From NCBI GenBank assembly GCA_948146395.1, contig OX411555.1, positions 57,598,187-57,662,186 on the forward strand: 64,000 bases of DNA. Direction: 5' to 3'. The notes under the pieces are model-generated. The model saw nothing but the letters and a program-made list of their open reading frames with translations, ran no database searches and was not told the origin of the DNA. This DNA is from Fragum whitleyi. Taxonomy: Eukaryota > Mollusca > Bivalvia > Cardiida > Cardiidae. Shown piece after piece: positions 10,016 through 21,412 of the stretch; within the stretch, counting starts at the first letter, position 1, and each line of letters opens with the position of its first letter. A program made the translations under genes and the position numbers.

Positions 10016-10084
10016 TGTCTTGTGTCAGACCAGACTGTGATAATCCCTATACTCCTGATGGTCAATGCTGCCTTGTATGTCCTG
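10016..10084 (+). CDS. Exon 8b: tandem copy of the VWC exon, possibly alternative
   Basis: The segment from CTGCAGTGTCTTGTG onward is repeated 119 bp downstream. In the first copy CTGCAG is coding (Ala-Ala); here CTACTGCAG sits in the position of an acceptor. The copy stays phase 1>1 with a good donor and could be spliced in (G+TG gives Val), adding a VWC fragment with five cysteines. Whether it is used is unknown. Confidence 0.5.
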
Positions 10085-10195
10085 GTAAGATTCTACACTT
10101 ATTAAATGGCCTGTCGAACAGCTATTTGATTTTCATCACATCAGGATTTAACAATTTTTTATACATGTATATGTATGGTATTGCATTCAATTTTT

Positions 10196-11052
10196 AGCTC
10201 ACCTGAGCACAAAGGTCAGCTTTTGTGGTTAGGTGGATGTCAGTCTCCCATTGTCAGTGGTCCGCAGTGCGATGTGCGTTGTCTGTGGTCAACATTTAAC
10301 TTGTATGCACTCTTATGTCCACATTTTTTGCCCTGAAATTTTCAACCTGAAATTTGGTAAGAATGATTGTCTTGATAAATTCTCAGACGAGTTCGAAATT
10401 TGGTCAACTGGGGTCAAAATCTAGGTCACAGAGTCGAATCTTAGTAAAATCTCAAATGCACTCTAGTGGCCACATTTTTGCCTAATCACTTGAAATCTGG
10501 TTGGAATGATAGTCTTGATCAAATCTTGGACAAGTTTGAAAATGGGTCACCTGGGGTCAAAAACTAGGTCATGTGGTCAAATCATAGAAAAGCCTTGCAT
10601 GCACTCTAAGGGCCACATTTTTTGCCTGATCAACCTAAAATTTGGTCAGAGTGATTGTCTTGATAAAATCTTTGACAAGTTTGAAATTGGGTCAAATGGG
10701 GTCAAAAACTACGTCACAGGGTCAAATCTTAGTAAAACCTTGATTGCATTCTAGAGGCCTCATCTTTTGCCCAATCAACCTGAAATTTGGTCACAGTGAT
10801 TGTCTTCATAAAATCTCGGACAAGTTCAAAATAGGGTCAACTGGGGTCAAACAGAAAACCTCTTGTGCATTCTAAGGGATCACATTTTTGGGGGGATCAA
10901 CCAGAAATTTGATCAGAATGATTGTCTTTATAAAATCTTGGATGAGATTGAAATTGGTACAAGTGGGGTCAAAAACAAGGACTAACAAGCTTTAAACGAT
11001 TTTTGGACATTTCACCCAGAAGAGCAGTTAGGGGCCACCATGGTCCTCTTGT
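10196..11052 (+). mobile_element. Helentron/pearl-like element P3
   Basis: Starts AGCTCACCTGAGCACAAAGG, carries several diverged units with the motifs GATTGTCTTGATAAA and GGGGTCAAAAACTA, and ends GGGGCCACCATGGTCCTCTTGTT, a stem followed by the common terminus. Confidence 0.7.
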
Positions 11053-11419
11053 TTCAAGTCCTGTACTACAGTGTTAATTGATTAACATTATAAAATTACT
11101 GCATGTGGTCTGTCTATTTCGAAGACATATCTGCTTAATAGTTGTTTTGATAGAATTTTTATCTTTTATGTTCTCTTGGGAGAAGGGAACTAGGGAATAA
11201 AGAAGAAGACTGTAAACTTTAGATGTAAATATAACAAGCAACATGTGATGATATAATCACATGTCAAGAGCTAAAAATTTCCTAAATGGAGTTGATTTAT
11301 TAAAAATTAGTCACTGTTATAAAAAATAGCAAGACTAGTCCAAATATCTCAAAATGGAATTTGTTTTAAACAATTTTAAAATCAGCAGGATAAGGGTTAA
11401 ATGTTGTGTTCCTTTTCAG

Positions 11420-11511
11420 ACAGCACCACTTTACAATGTCACAACTGTAGTATGATGATGGATACAGAAGCATGTGATGATATGGACCCTGAAACTTGTC
11501 AACCTTTCCAG
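11420..11511 (+). CDS. Exon 9: Ly6/uPAR domain 1, first part
   Basis: Phase 1>0, acceptor CTTTTCAG, donor CAG|GTATAT. Encodes LQCHNCSMMMDTEACDD and ends TCQPFQ. The LxCxxC start is the usual opening of a three-finger (LU) fold. Confidence 0.85.
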
Positions 11512-11799
11512 GTATATTTTAGTTTTTTTTAAAATGCAGAATTGGTGATAAATTCCAGGGCTTAATGTTTAGACATATCTGCGTGTCCACTTTTTTCCTT
11601 TTGAGAATTGCAGTGATTGTATTTGGCATAAAGGTCCCTGTCATTTTCATGACAATATAAAGATTACTTACAGCGAAGATTTAAATCCGTCTGATTTTAA
11701 AAATATTTTCGACAATTATTTAATTTTCTTTTAAACTAGAAAAAGGTCAGATAGTGTTGAAAACGTGATGCTAGTGGGGAATGAATAAACAGCTTTATA

Positions 11800-11975
11800 C
11801 AATATTTTTCTTTGTCTATACCACCTGTTTTTCCTTTATTGAAATCAGAAAAGCTTTAGAATTTAATTTTCATAATGAATACCCACTCAAATTTTGGTGC
11901 CTTCAGTGTCTTGAGCACTTTGATTTTGTTGCAATTCACCAAGATTTTTTATTCGGCATGACAAGGGTTGATGAG
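11800..11975. mobile_element. Partial MITE of the 'CCCTTGTCATGCTGAA' family
   Basis: Matches the right part of the elements at 17934, 31646 and 43676, ending in GGCATGACAAGGGTTG. The left end is missing. It lies just upstream of exon 10. Confidence 0.6.
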
Positions 11976-12007
11976 TAATAAAAACCAATTTAATCCATTT
12001 TTTTCAG

Positions 12008-12221
12008 GTATGTGGTACAATAATGGAAATGGAGCCCAACTCAGGTGTCACAATGGTAAAGAAAGGGTGTGCTGACCTTGACTGGTGTAACAATTGGATG
12101 GGATGTAACCCGGCAACCATGACCTGTGTGTCTTGTTGCTATGGTAACCTCTGTAACAAGGACACGCCCCCACTAGAGGAGACAACCACTAGACAGCCAG
12201 TACTTACCACCAGACCGCCTG
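12008..12221 (+). CDS. Exon 10: Ly6/uPAR domain 1, second part, and Thr/Pro linker
   Basis: Phase 0>1, donor G|GTAAGT. Begins VCGTIME and holds KKGCADLDWC and the hallmark CCYGNLCNKD (CCxxxxCN) that closes LU domains. A linker follows: LEETTTRQPVLTTRPP, a likely O-glycosylated spacer. LU domains are disulfide-rich protein-binding folds found in GPI-anchored and secreted proteins; here the domain sits inside a long mosaic. Confidence 0.9.
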
Positions 12222-12290
12222 GTAAGTTATACAAGTGATGACATTTCATGTTTTACTTAAGCGATGAAGAGATTATTTATTGATTTGGTT

Positions 12291-12382
12291 GAGGTATGAA
12301 ACTCAAAACCTCATCACACTGTATGAATATGTGAAGCATATTCATACATGAGTGTGATAAGGTTTTTTTAGTTTCATACCTC
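12291..12382. repeat. 92-bp hairpin repeat
   Basis: GAGGTATGAAACTCAAAACC...GGTTTTTTTAGTTTCATACCTC with inner arms CATCACACTGTATGAATATG and CATATTCATAC. A partial relative is at about 17297-17357. Confidence 0.8.
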
Positions 12383-12751
12383 CATGAATTCAACAAATAA
12401 TTACTTCATATCTTGTAAATTAATATTCTGAGTATACAAGGTAAAGATTTCTCTAAGATAAAATAGATTTTGGACGAGTAATTTGTGTGCAACTCTACAA
12501 AGTAGCTGCATACTCAAAAATGCTTTTCATTGAGTAATGAAACATTTTTTTAGCCAATCAAAACTTGCAAAAGTGGATGTAATTTACTAGAATTAAATTA
12601 TATAGATATGAAGGAAACCCTGAGCTTACTCTGCTTTTCAAAATTCATTTCATGATAAAAACCAATAACCAAAGGATTGTCTATTTTGCAAATGATGCCT
12701 TATGCCACTAGCTCAGGATTTGATCATGAACTCATGCAACGTTTCAGAGTC

Positions 12752-12882
12752 ATGAATGCATTCAAGATGATAAAACAGTGCAAACTGTTTGCAAATTATA
12801 CACCCATTTGCTTGTTCACTTGCACACAAAGCTGGATATAATTTTCAAACAGTTTTCACTGTTTTGTCATCCTGAATGCATG
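12752..12882. mobile_element. Hairpin MITE, sister of 2927-3056
   Basis: The left arm around GAATGCATTCAAGATGATAA pairs with TTGTCATCCTGAATGCATG; ACAGTGCAAACTGTTTG pairs with CAAACAGTTTTCACTGT. Confidence 0.75.
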
Positions 12883-12910
12883 GCTGCTGATATTTGACAG
12901 TAGGCATTTT

Positions 12911-12984
12911 GATGGCTCAGTGTGAATTGGTTGTAACTCCCTATATGTTTATAGGGAGTTACAACTGTTTCGCACCGAGCCTTC
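12911..12984. mobile_element. Hairpin MITE, 'GGCTCAG' family
   Basis: GATGGCTCAGTGTGAATTGG...CGCACCGAGCCTTC, with the stem GTTGTAACTCCCTATA / TATAGGGAGTTACAAC. See 6821 for the family. Confidence 0.8.
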
Positions 12985-13099
12985 AATTTCAAATTTTATC
13001 TACTGGAAATTACTATTGACTCTCTGAATGAGGACTAGTGTCAAATTGTGTGGTGTTGTAAAGGGTTAATATGTTTGATGTATGCTATATTAATTTCAG

Positions 13100-13202
13100 A
13101 TACCTGTAACCTCAGACCTATTTCCAACTTTCTGGTGATGCAAATCCTAAAATTGATACACCATGATATTATGCCTCTTACAGAAAGACAGTATGCTTGC
13201 AA
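13100..13202 (+). CDS. Exon 11: N-half of six-Cys repeat, short
   Basis: Phase 1>2, acceptor TTAATTTCAG, donor AA|GTATGT. Encodes TCNLRPISNF and ends RQYAC before the split Asn codon (AA+C). It has only one Cys before the terminal Cys, so the C-x7-C pair is absent. Confidence 0.75.
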
Positions 13203-13408
13203 GTATGTTTGAGCTTTATGTTTACTGACAGAAAATAGTTCTTTTCTTTTCAAACTAAATCTGTATATCTGTAGATGTCAAAAATTGGTGATTGACTTGA
13301 AATGTAAAAGAGATTATATAGTGGAAACCAAAAATTAAGTTTAAGAATAAGAAAAAAATAGTGTAAACATAACACCAAATTGACATTTTTTTTCGAATCA
13401 GTGATTTT

Positions 13409-13700
13409 TAGTTCGGCTGTTTTCGGAGAAAATCAAAGGTAATGCTTTAGCCTTGGTGTCATCCCTGTGGTCGTTGTTGTCATCGTCATGCGAAAACTTT
13501 GACATTTTGTAGTATCTCTTGTTCTACTGAAGGCATTCACTTGAAACTTAGCCTACATATTCACCATCAAAAGAGCAACCTATACTATCAAAGGGGATAA
13601 CTCAAGATGCATTTTGTGCAAATTATGCCCCTTTTTCGACCTTTTCACTATCCCAGCACTCACCAGCCAAGCGTAGGCACCCATAGGCGGTGCTCTTGTT
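13409..13700 (+). mobile_element. Helentron/pearl-like element P4
   Basis: Starts TTAGTTCGGCTGTTTTCGG, includes AGCCTTGGTGTCAT and GGGGATAACTC, and ends CCATAGGCGGTGCTCTTGTT. It has no tandem core. Fragments of the family: 23655-23770, 30688-30850, 31160-31568 and 49224-49424. Confidence 0.7.
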
Positions 13701-14077
13701 AAAGTTTGAAGCATTAACAGTTCACTAAACAAGGGAAATACACAAGTATATACTTCGCTGATGCAAAGGAAGGCAAAAAGTGCCAAGGAAGTTGCTAATC
13801 TCAGATGTTTAAGTTCTATTCATACTTTCTAAATAGTCTTAAGTGATGTCAATCCTAATCACAAAATGTCCTTGCTGTTCAAAAAGCTTAGCAGACTGTT
13901 AAGACTAAAACTAACCTGCACAGGCATGCAATCTGCCCATAGTCGACAATGCCTGGTCACTATTTTGATCATTAGGGATAAACAGTTTAGAATGGCCCCA
14001 AATTTGGCAATTTGTTTCATATTTTGTATTCAGCACAATAAAGGATAAGTACTTGAGCTATTTCTACATATTTGCAG

Positions 14078-14287
14078 CAACATATCAGATGACCTTGACA
14101 GTATCTACAATGACCTTGAAGAAGGATGCCCTAATAATATAATGGAGCATGTGACAGATGTCATAGACTGGCTCAACACATGGACAGACAATGTATGTGT
14201 TGACAGAGAGGCAGACAATAGATGTATGGAGGCTATAGAGTGTATGGAATCATTTGGAAACTTTCCTGATAAAAATACAACATGCAG
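14078..14287 (+). CDS. Exon 12: C-half and next N-half of six-Cys repeats
   Basis: Phase 2>2, 70 codons, acceptor ATTTGCAG, donor AG|GTAAGT. Cys4 is replaced by Ile (IYNDLEEGC keeps Cys5); exactly 22 residues later comes NVC (Cys6). The next unit has CMEAIEC and ends NTTCR. Confidence 0.85.
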
Positions 14288-14444
14288 GTAAGTAAATTCT
14301 TTGTGTTCATTTAACTGATGTATTGTACCTATCAATGAAAACATTCAATTATCAATCAAAACACTCATTTATGATGGGATGACCATTGACCTCCTTCATT
14401 TCCTGCCATTTTGTTTCAAACATTTTTATTTAAGGGCGACCCAA

Positions 14445-14485
14445 ACATCATAACTACAGCTTGATTAAGCTGTAATTATTATGTT
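14445..14485. repeat. Short hairpin around CTACAGCTTGATTAAGCTGTA
   Basis: CATAACTACAGC TTGATTAA GCTGTAATTATTATG. The same small repeat occurs at 18657-18690, 33657-33706, 38292-38323 and 45589-45630. Confidence 0.65.
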
Positions 14486-14726
14486 CAGTCACCTACCATC
14501 CATTTTTTTCTTTTTTTTAATTTCTGTGACCCTAGAGATAAATGTAAAGACAAAATGAATGAGGTTTTAATTTCTGAGGTGCCATGAAAGAAGTCAAGGG
14601 GTTTGTCTATCAATCTTTTAGCGTATATGATACATATTAAGAACTTTTGCTTATTGATCAGATGTTATTCATTCTATAGTAGTAGTTATGTGGATTTGAT
14701 TTACAGTAACTGCTTCTGCATTTCAG

Positions 14727-15011
14727 AACACTCGGAGAAATCCAATCCTGTCTACAAGAGAAATTTGAGTATTGTCCGGAACAAGAAAGATCTGACATCA
14801 ACCAAACCATGCAGCTTCTGCACTCCATGGACCATGTTATTTGTGTCCCAAACAAGCTTGGTGATCGACCTGCCCCAGAGTGTGTTAATGTGACAGAGGA
14901 ATACAGGATGAATCATACAGGAGTGTGTAACACTACACGGGTAGAGGAGTGTGTGATGTCATTACAGAAAGCCTCAAATAATCCATTTGTCACTCTTGAT
15001 GAGTTCTGTAG
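14727..15011 (+). CDS. Exon 13: C-half and next N-half of six-Cys repeats
   Basis: Phase 2>2, 95 codons, acceptor GCATTTCAG, donor AG|GTAAGT. CLQEKFEYC (C-x7-C), 22 residues, VIC; then PECVN, CNTTRVEEC (C-x7-C) and the closing DEFCR. NVT and NTT are N-glycosylation sequons. Confidence 0.9.
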
Positions 15012-15431
15012 GTAAGTTCAAAGTAAACAACTCTCTTAATTGATTCTTTCTCTTGTTTTTCAAAATTTTTTTGTAAGTCTAAATTTAGAGTTCAAGATAA
15101 CATTAAAGTTGTGATCATTTAAACTTGCTAATATCAATGGAAAAGAAGATATAATTTGTTTCTTGTTTTTCCAAAATGTTTCTGTAGAATAATGTACAAG
15201 AAATTATTTGGGAAGGCAATTTTTTTTATTTCAAAATTGGACAGTTTAGGAAATGATATAGCCATGACTACAGGCCTGAAGGGCCTTCAACATGGTAGTT
15301 TCTACCTGTCCTGCATAAAATCCACAGGTCTTGGGCTGTGAGATTTGTGTTAGTATCAATCCCTGCAATGTCATATTTGAAAATGAGCACTTGTCCAGAC
15401 AATTGAGTTTAACCAACTCATCTTGTTTCAG

Positions 15432-15674
15432 ACTAGCCAAGACTGGTATGAAGTGTGTACAGGATAATACATACAACTGTAGTAACAATATTACCATGGA
15501 GATAGGCCCTCACTTGATGGAGGTGGTCAACTTTGTGAGTGGACATTGTCCAGAGACATGGTGTCCGGAGTATAGTAATTGTCGTCTAGAAACTGCCCGT
15601 CAGTGTCTGCATACTCTAGAGATGGGAATACAACAATCCATGATGGGAGAGGAGTTTGATAGAAGTGTGTGCAT
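15432..15674 (+). CDS. Exon 14: C-half and next N-half of six-Cys repeats
   Basis: Phase 2>2, 81 codons, acceptor CTTGTTTCAG, donor AT|GTAAGT. CVQDNTYNC, 22 residues, GHC; then CRLETARQC (C-x7-C) and the end RSVC followed by a split Met codon instead of Arg (AT+G). Confidence 0.9.
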
Positions 15675-16385
15675 GTAAGTAAAGGGAATTTATCGTAACA
15701 TGTGTATCACATTTTCTAAGACTGTCGAAAGTATAAACTTTTACACAGCCTGATCAGCTCTTTCATTTTGCTCTATGTGATAGCCCTTGTTTTAATTACG
15801 GTATTAGCCCTGTGTAAATAGTATTACTCCCCACCAAAAGTTTTCTTTGAAAGAGCTTTGTCTGTCAGTTTGTTAATCTTTTGATATTGCTGAAGGATTG
15901 TTAAAAGAGAAACTTTGACTCCATAGAAAACAAAACAGATCTCCTCCAAATAGTTTGTTATATTGTTCCATAGTATTCTTGTCTTTTATATTATTCTTAG
16001 TGTCTGTAGAAAAAAGTCATGAGGTGTTTACCTTTCAGATTTTTCATGAATGTATTTAATTCTACACTAATCAGCAAAAGTTTTGTGTTTTTGGTAAAGT
16101 GGTTAGACAAAGAACTTGCATTTGAGTGGTCTATGTTTTGATTTCCTCTTGCAACATAGGCATTTTTATGAGAACAAAATAGACTCTTCATTCAAGCAAG
16201 TTGAACAGGTACAAGTGAGCCAATAAGCTGTGGCTGCAAAAGGCTCTATGTGTTGACCTATGACTTGATAATTTGTTAAGTCTAGAGTTTAAGGATAAAA
16301 TTGAGCAAATCAGTCTGTCTGAGAGCATATTTTGAATGAAAAAAGAAAACCCCAAAAAGTATTCCTTTACCACTATCTTTCACAG
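15675..16385. other. Intron 14, no clear element
   Basis: A faint pearl-like start (ACTCCCCACCAAAAG and GTCTGTC near 15825-15870) may be a worn Helentron-like fragment. Otherwise nothing recognisable. Confidence 0.4.
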
Positions 16386-17239
16386 GGAGTTCACAAAGAC
16401 CCATGATTGCATCATGAATGCCACTCACAAATGTCATGCCTCGGATGTACAGACGGTGATCTTCAATTTTACCAAGCTAGCCATGTACATCGCTCCATCC
16501 TGTATTTATCAACCTCCAAACATCACTGAATGTGGTCAAACCTTCCTTCATACCGTCGACAACCTCGTATATTATGATGACATGTTTTTGTCTAACCTTG
16601 CTTACTCTTTCACTAACTATCAATCAATGGTATCCCTGATGGAGGCTATGGAAACATTACTGAGAGATATGTTCCCTGACCTAATACCTGATGATGATAA
16701 TGATGATGATGATCATCATAGTGATTATGATGATCATCATTATCATCATTATGATGGACAGAACAGTACATTCACAAACCCCTACATAAGAAAGAGACGG
16801 GATGATCATGGAAATGATACCAGACCAGACAACACTTTCTGGAATGATAATTCTACTACACCATCAAACACTACTGGGGAGTCACACAATAACACAAATA
16901 CTGGTGACAACACAGCAGTGGCACAGCCTGTTGCACAGCCAAACAGACCACAGGTACTGGGTTTGAACCTTCCTCTCACACTGAGTGCTTCAAACAATGT
17001 TGGACTACAAGATGTGTTGACTGAACTAGGAGTCAGGTTGGCTGACCTGGGCATGCTGTTTGATGCATCGATCTTGATGGAATACAATACCTACAAGTCA
17101 GGGTTGTGTAGTGCAGCGGAGCAGGCTTACATGTGTCTAGAGCAGGGAACCAGACAAGTGTTTTTCACCGGGAACCAGGAATATATTGTAAATGTGTCAT
17201 TGACCCTGATGGCTGGTGTGGCTAAAGAAGAATGTCTAA
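16386..17239 (+). CDS. Exon 15: largest exon; six-Cys repeat, Asp/His-rich tract, furin-type site, long linker
   Basis: Phase 2>1, 854 bp, acceptor CTTTCACAG, donor A|GTAAGT. CIMNATHKC, 22 residues, SC, then TEC. After a helical stretch comes a low-complexity segment of D, H and Y at 16690-16757 (GAT/CAT trinucleotide runs), then RKRR at 16789-16800, a potential proprotein-convertase site. A Thr/Asn linker with several NxT/S sequons and a Val-Ala-Gln-Pro repeat follow. The exon ends with three more Cys (GLC, MC, EEC). Large undivided exon size is unlike all its neighbours. Confidence 0.92.
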
Positions 17240-17579
17240 GTAAGTAAAATAACTTTGATTGATGTAAGATATGAAGATAGTTACTGTTCGTTTCATTGAG
17301 GTATGAAGCCAAGAAAAACCTAATCATACTATTAAACTGTGAATATATAATGTATTAGCTGCCCCCTTATGACAAAAAAGTTGCCATTTTTTGTGCTAAG
17401 TTTGAAATTCCGTGTTTTCGAAAGTGAAGATAAAAAATCAGTATGCAAGTTTTTCTTCATTCAGATCTGAACATTCATTTCCTACAATCTTTGCTCCTCT
17501 TTTTCATTTGGTAAAGGTGTTGCTTTGTGATTTTTCTAGTGTTGTTTAATATCATATTTTTTTTGTACAATATTTTCAG

Positions 17580-17665
17580 GTATGCAGATGTGCCATGCTT
17601 GTATTGGACTAGATTCTAATGGAGAATGTAACAGACAAGTACCTGCTGCATGCTCACCATTACAG
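17580..17665 (+). CDS. Exon 16: Ly6/uPAR domain 2, first part
   Basis: Phase 1>0, acceptor TATTTTCAG, donor CAG|GTATTT. MCHACIGLDSNGEC ... ACSPLQ. The domain is cut at the same place as in exons 9/10, after Pro-x-Gln and before Val-Cys. Confidence 0.85.
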
Positions 17666-17696
17666 GTATTTTGACTTATTACTTTAAATTTTAATT

Positions 17697-17908
17697 GCGG
17701 CGGCACTCATCCTTTCCGACTATTTATCTCTCACAAATGGTTGATAATCTTAGACCTATGTGAGATAGCAGCTGGAGGCTAGGAAAGGATGTAATAGTTG
17801 TACTGGTGGGCAAAATACTAGGAATCAATTGTTAGGTGCTCCAGCAGCTGCGGTATAACTAAAAAAATGTTGAAAGTGGCTTAAAACTCCATTCAATCAA
17901 TCAATTCA
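17697..17908 (+). mobile_element. 5'-truncated SINE, 25066 family
   Basis: Begins at GCGGCGGCACTCATCCTTTCC, the point where the tRNA-like head ends in the full copy, and runs to CATTCAATCAATCAATTC. Truncation from the 5' side fits LINE-driven retrotransposition. Confidence 0.78.
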
Positions 17909-17933
17909 ACTTTATTGTTGAAACAAACCTAAA

Positions 17934-18167
17934 CCTAATCCTTGTCATCCTGAACTAGGAATATTCCTGCTATGGCAGGAGGTATGGACATGGATCAGCC
18001 TACACATTTGTACAGTCTAATTTAAGTCTATACCACCTGATTTTTCTTTTTAAAGCTTAGCTATTTTATTTTCAGAATAAATACTAACTGACAATTGTGC
18101 AAGTTAGTGATTTCAGGACTTTGATTTTATGGTAATTTGCCAAGGTTTTCTTCAGCATGACAATGTT
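17934..18167. mobile_element. MITE of the 'CCCTTGTCATGCTGAA' family
   Basis: Left end CTAATCCTTGTCATCCTGAA, right end CTTCAGCATGACAATG, with the internal motif GGAATATTCCTGCTATGGCAG. Copies: 31646-31876 and 43676-43919 (opposite orientation); partial at 11800. Confidence 0.7.
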
Positions 18168-18346
18168 TGAAAAATAGCAACCCATTGTGCATTTATGAGT
18201 TGTGTCAAACTATGCCACTTCAGATACCAAAACTATATACATGTTTTATTGTTTGATACTCTCCTATTAGAGAGTATTGTCTTAGCAATCAGTCATCTAA
18301 CTATTGTCAGAAAAACATTTAGATTCTGTGTTATTCTAATTTCCAG

Positions 18347-18479
18347 GTTTGTCAAACTATGTCAATGGATGGTAACATCACCAAAGGTTGCAGTTCTATG
18401 CTCACCTGTGAGGAGGAATGTCGTCATAGCAACCAGCCATGCTATTGTTGTCAAGGTTATATGTGTAATAAAAGACAGA
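18347..18479 (+). CDS. Exon 17: Ly6/uPAR domain 2, second part
   Basis: Phase 0>1, acceptor AATTTCCAG, donor A|GTGAGT. Begins VCQTMSMDG, includes KGCSSMLTCEEEC and ends CYCCQGYMCNKRQ, the CCxxxxCN closing motif of LU domains. Confidence 0.9.
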
Positions 18480-19223
18480 GTGAGTTTCATTCTTCAAAGT
18501 CTGTTATAAAACCCTATATTGTATAGCATATTGATAATATTCTTGAAGTATTATAAGTCTTGTGTTACAAGAGATTCTCTTAAGTGCAATCTGTGAATTG
18601 TTAGTATTTAGAAAATGTAACTTGAACTGAATATCGTAAGTGTTCTGCTAAAATCTCGTAACTACAGCTTGTTTAAAGCTGTAGTTAAAAAGTTTGGATA
18701 GAAAATCAACGATATGTTCTCTGGACTGTAAGCTAACAACCATCCAGACGTAAAATCATTAATACCAGTAAATGATCTTTTAAATACAGATTTTACTCAG
18801 TGAAACTCAAAATTGTATCAAGCAAATTAATAAAAAATGTTTACATAATTGCCTGATGGTCTGTAAAAAGTTTCAGTCAGAAGATAGGTACAAGATGCAG
18901 AGTTAAAGCTCTGGTCAGTCTGAGAAAATGCACAAGCATCTAGGTCACATGATAAGGATGAGTCTATGCTTGGCAGAAATATGTGAAATTATATGAAATA
19001 TCGATCACATGCTTAAAGTTTATTGTGATGCAGGTAATTTAAAGACAAAAGGAAATTGTGAAATGAATACAATTATGTCCAAAATGAAATATTGTTTTGA
19101 AATGGACTACAACTTTTGGCTTCAAACTATTCACAACTTAAAATATGTATTGTTTTAATAGAAGTAAAAAATGAAATAATTTAGAACAAGGTTGCTGATG
19201 AATTTCTTTTTTGTTCAATTCAG

Positions 19224-19317
19224 GACCAAAAGAGGGTAACTGTGAGATAAAAACAGCTGTAAGATGTACACAAGATTTATTGAGAGCTAGCTTGTATGAC
19301 AATGTTGAAGAAAAAAG
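19224..19317 (+). CDS. Exon 18: N-half of six-Cys repeat
   Basis: Phase 1>2, acceptor TTCAATTCAG, donor AG|GTGAGT. GNCEIKTAVRC gives the first C-x7-C; the exon ends VEEKR without the usual Cys3, so this unit is degenerate. Confidence 0.78.
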
Positions 19318-19718
19318 GTGAGTTTGACTGTGTATTGATAGCTCTGTGTGAAATTTAAAATGTATATTCATAATAAAAACTATGTTGGAGGGCTGAAATA
19401 CCTCAATTGTATATTATTGATATTACATGGGTGTTATTACAATAATACAATTACTATGCAATTCAGCCTAAATCGTTGATCAAAGCTATATTTCTTGTGG
19501 TAACCATAAATAGGACAACTTTTTGATGAGATGTCATTTTACAAACAGAGTTATATGTTACGCAGAAAAATTTATAACAATGTATTTCAAGATTTTTGCT
19601 TTTTTATCATAAAGATTCTGTTCATATTATAAATAGAATGTCTAATTTGTGTCCATCAAATACCAAATTTATTCAACTTGTCATATAAAGCAGATAAAAT
19701 CTTGCGCTGCCTCATTTT

Positions 19719-20982
19719 TAGCTCCAGTCCAGCAAAGCTATTGTCATAGCCTGGTGTCCTAGTGAGTGTGTGCTTCCATGTGTACATCCATTAACCTTTT
19801 CTTCAAACATATTGTTCTCTAAAACCACTGGGCCAATTTCATTGAAACTTTACCAGAATGTTCCTTGGGTGACCCTTTTCAGAAATTGTTCATGAAATTT
19901 TGATTGGCCCATAAATATAGGCGTGGAAGGGCGGGGCTTACTTTGAGCCTGAAATCATTGAACAACATCTTCTCTTGAACCACTGGGCCAATTTTAATGA
20001 AACTTTACCAGAATATTCCGTGGGTGACCCATCTCAGAAATTTTGATTGGCCCATAAATTTTGGCTTGGCAAAGCGGGGCTTATTTTGAGCCCGAAATCC
20101 TTGATCGACATCTCCCTCTGAACCACTGGGCTGATTTCAAAAAAACTTTAACCGAATGTTCCTTGGGAGATCCATTTCAAAAATTGTTCATGAAATTTTA
20201 ATTGGCTTATAAATACAGGCCTGGCAGGGCGGGGCTTATTTTGAGCCTTAAATCTTTGAAAGTTATCTCCTTCTGAACCACTGGGCCAATTTCAATAAAA
20301 CTTTACCAGAATGTCTTTACCAGAATGTCTGTCTCATGAACGTTTTCAAAAAATTATTGGGGAAATTTAGTTGACCCATAAATATGGGCGTGGCAGGGCA
20401 AGGCTTATTATGAGCTCGAAAGCTTTGAACAACATCTTTTTCGGAACCACTGGGCTGATTTCAATGAAACTATACCAGAATGTTCCTTGGGTGACCCTTT
20501 TCAAAAATTGTTCATGAAATTTTGATTGGCCAGTAAATACGGGTGTGGCAGGGCGGGGCTTATTTTGAGCCTTAAATCTTTGAAAGTTATCTCCTCCTGA
20601 ACCACTGGGCCAATTTGAATAAGACTTTATCAGAATGTTCCTCTGAACGTTTTCAAAAATCTTTTCGGGAAATTAAGTTTGGCCAAAAAATATGGGTGTG
20701 GCAGGGCGGGGCTTATTTTGAGCCCGAAAGCTTTGAACAAAAATTTCTTCTGAATCACTGGGCTGATTTCAAAAAAACTTTACCAGAATGTTCCTTGGGT
20801 GACCCTTTTCAAAAATTGTTCATGAAATTTTGATTGGCCCGTAAATATGGGTGTGGCAGGGTGGGTCTTGAGTTCCTTCTGAATGATGGTGTCTTTCATT
20901 ACCTTCTATTTGCATTATCTCTCTTTCAAATCTTGAGATGTTGAAACCAGTGGAGCCATACAGGCCCTTTAGGGCCTCTTGT
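19719..20982 (+). mobile_element. Helentron/pearl-like element P5, seven tandem units
   Basis: Starts AGCTCCAGTCCAGCAAAGC. The motif ACCACTGGGCCAATTTC and its variants recur near 19824, 19979, 20122, 20277, 20446, 20601 and 20755, mostly 155 bp apart. The end is AGGCCCTTTAGGGCCT followed by CTTGTT. It makes up most of intron 18. Confidence 0.82.
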
Positions 20983-21412
20983 TATCTGTTTATAGAGGAC
21001 CTTTTTAATAAATGAGGTATTTCATGACAATTCATTCAACATCCTCTATTTATAGGTAGTTATAGCTTTTTTTGTGCTGAGCTTTTGATATGCTAGGTAA
21101 AATTGTTGGAAAAATAAGGTTTGATATAATTTATGTTAATTATGGAAATAATTGGGATATTCATTGAATCTTGAAACAAGTTAAGCACACTGATCTTAGC
21201 CTACTCTGCCTGTCTTACTTAACAATTGTAGGATAACTTGGGTCAAAATGGTTAAGATGTCTGGTACATAGACAATTCATTTCAAACAAAATTTACGTTT
21301 TGTAGGACAAGGGTTAATAAACGGTTTAGCTGATATAAATAACTTTATTCAGGAAATAAAGGCAATATTGTCTTTCAAACCACATATTTACAATATAAGA
21401 ATCTGTTTGCAG

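Noticed and set aside
16806..17087. Minus-strand frame of 93 codons in exon 15
   Set aside because: Antisense shadow of the largest exon.
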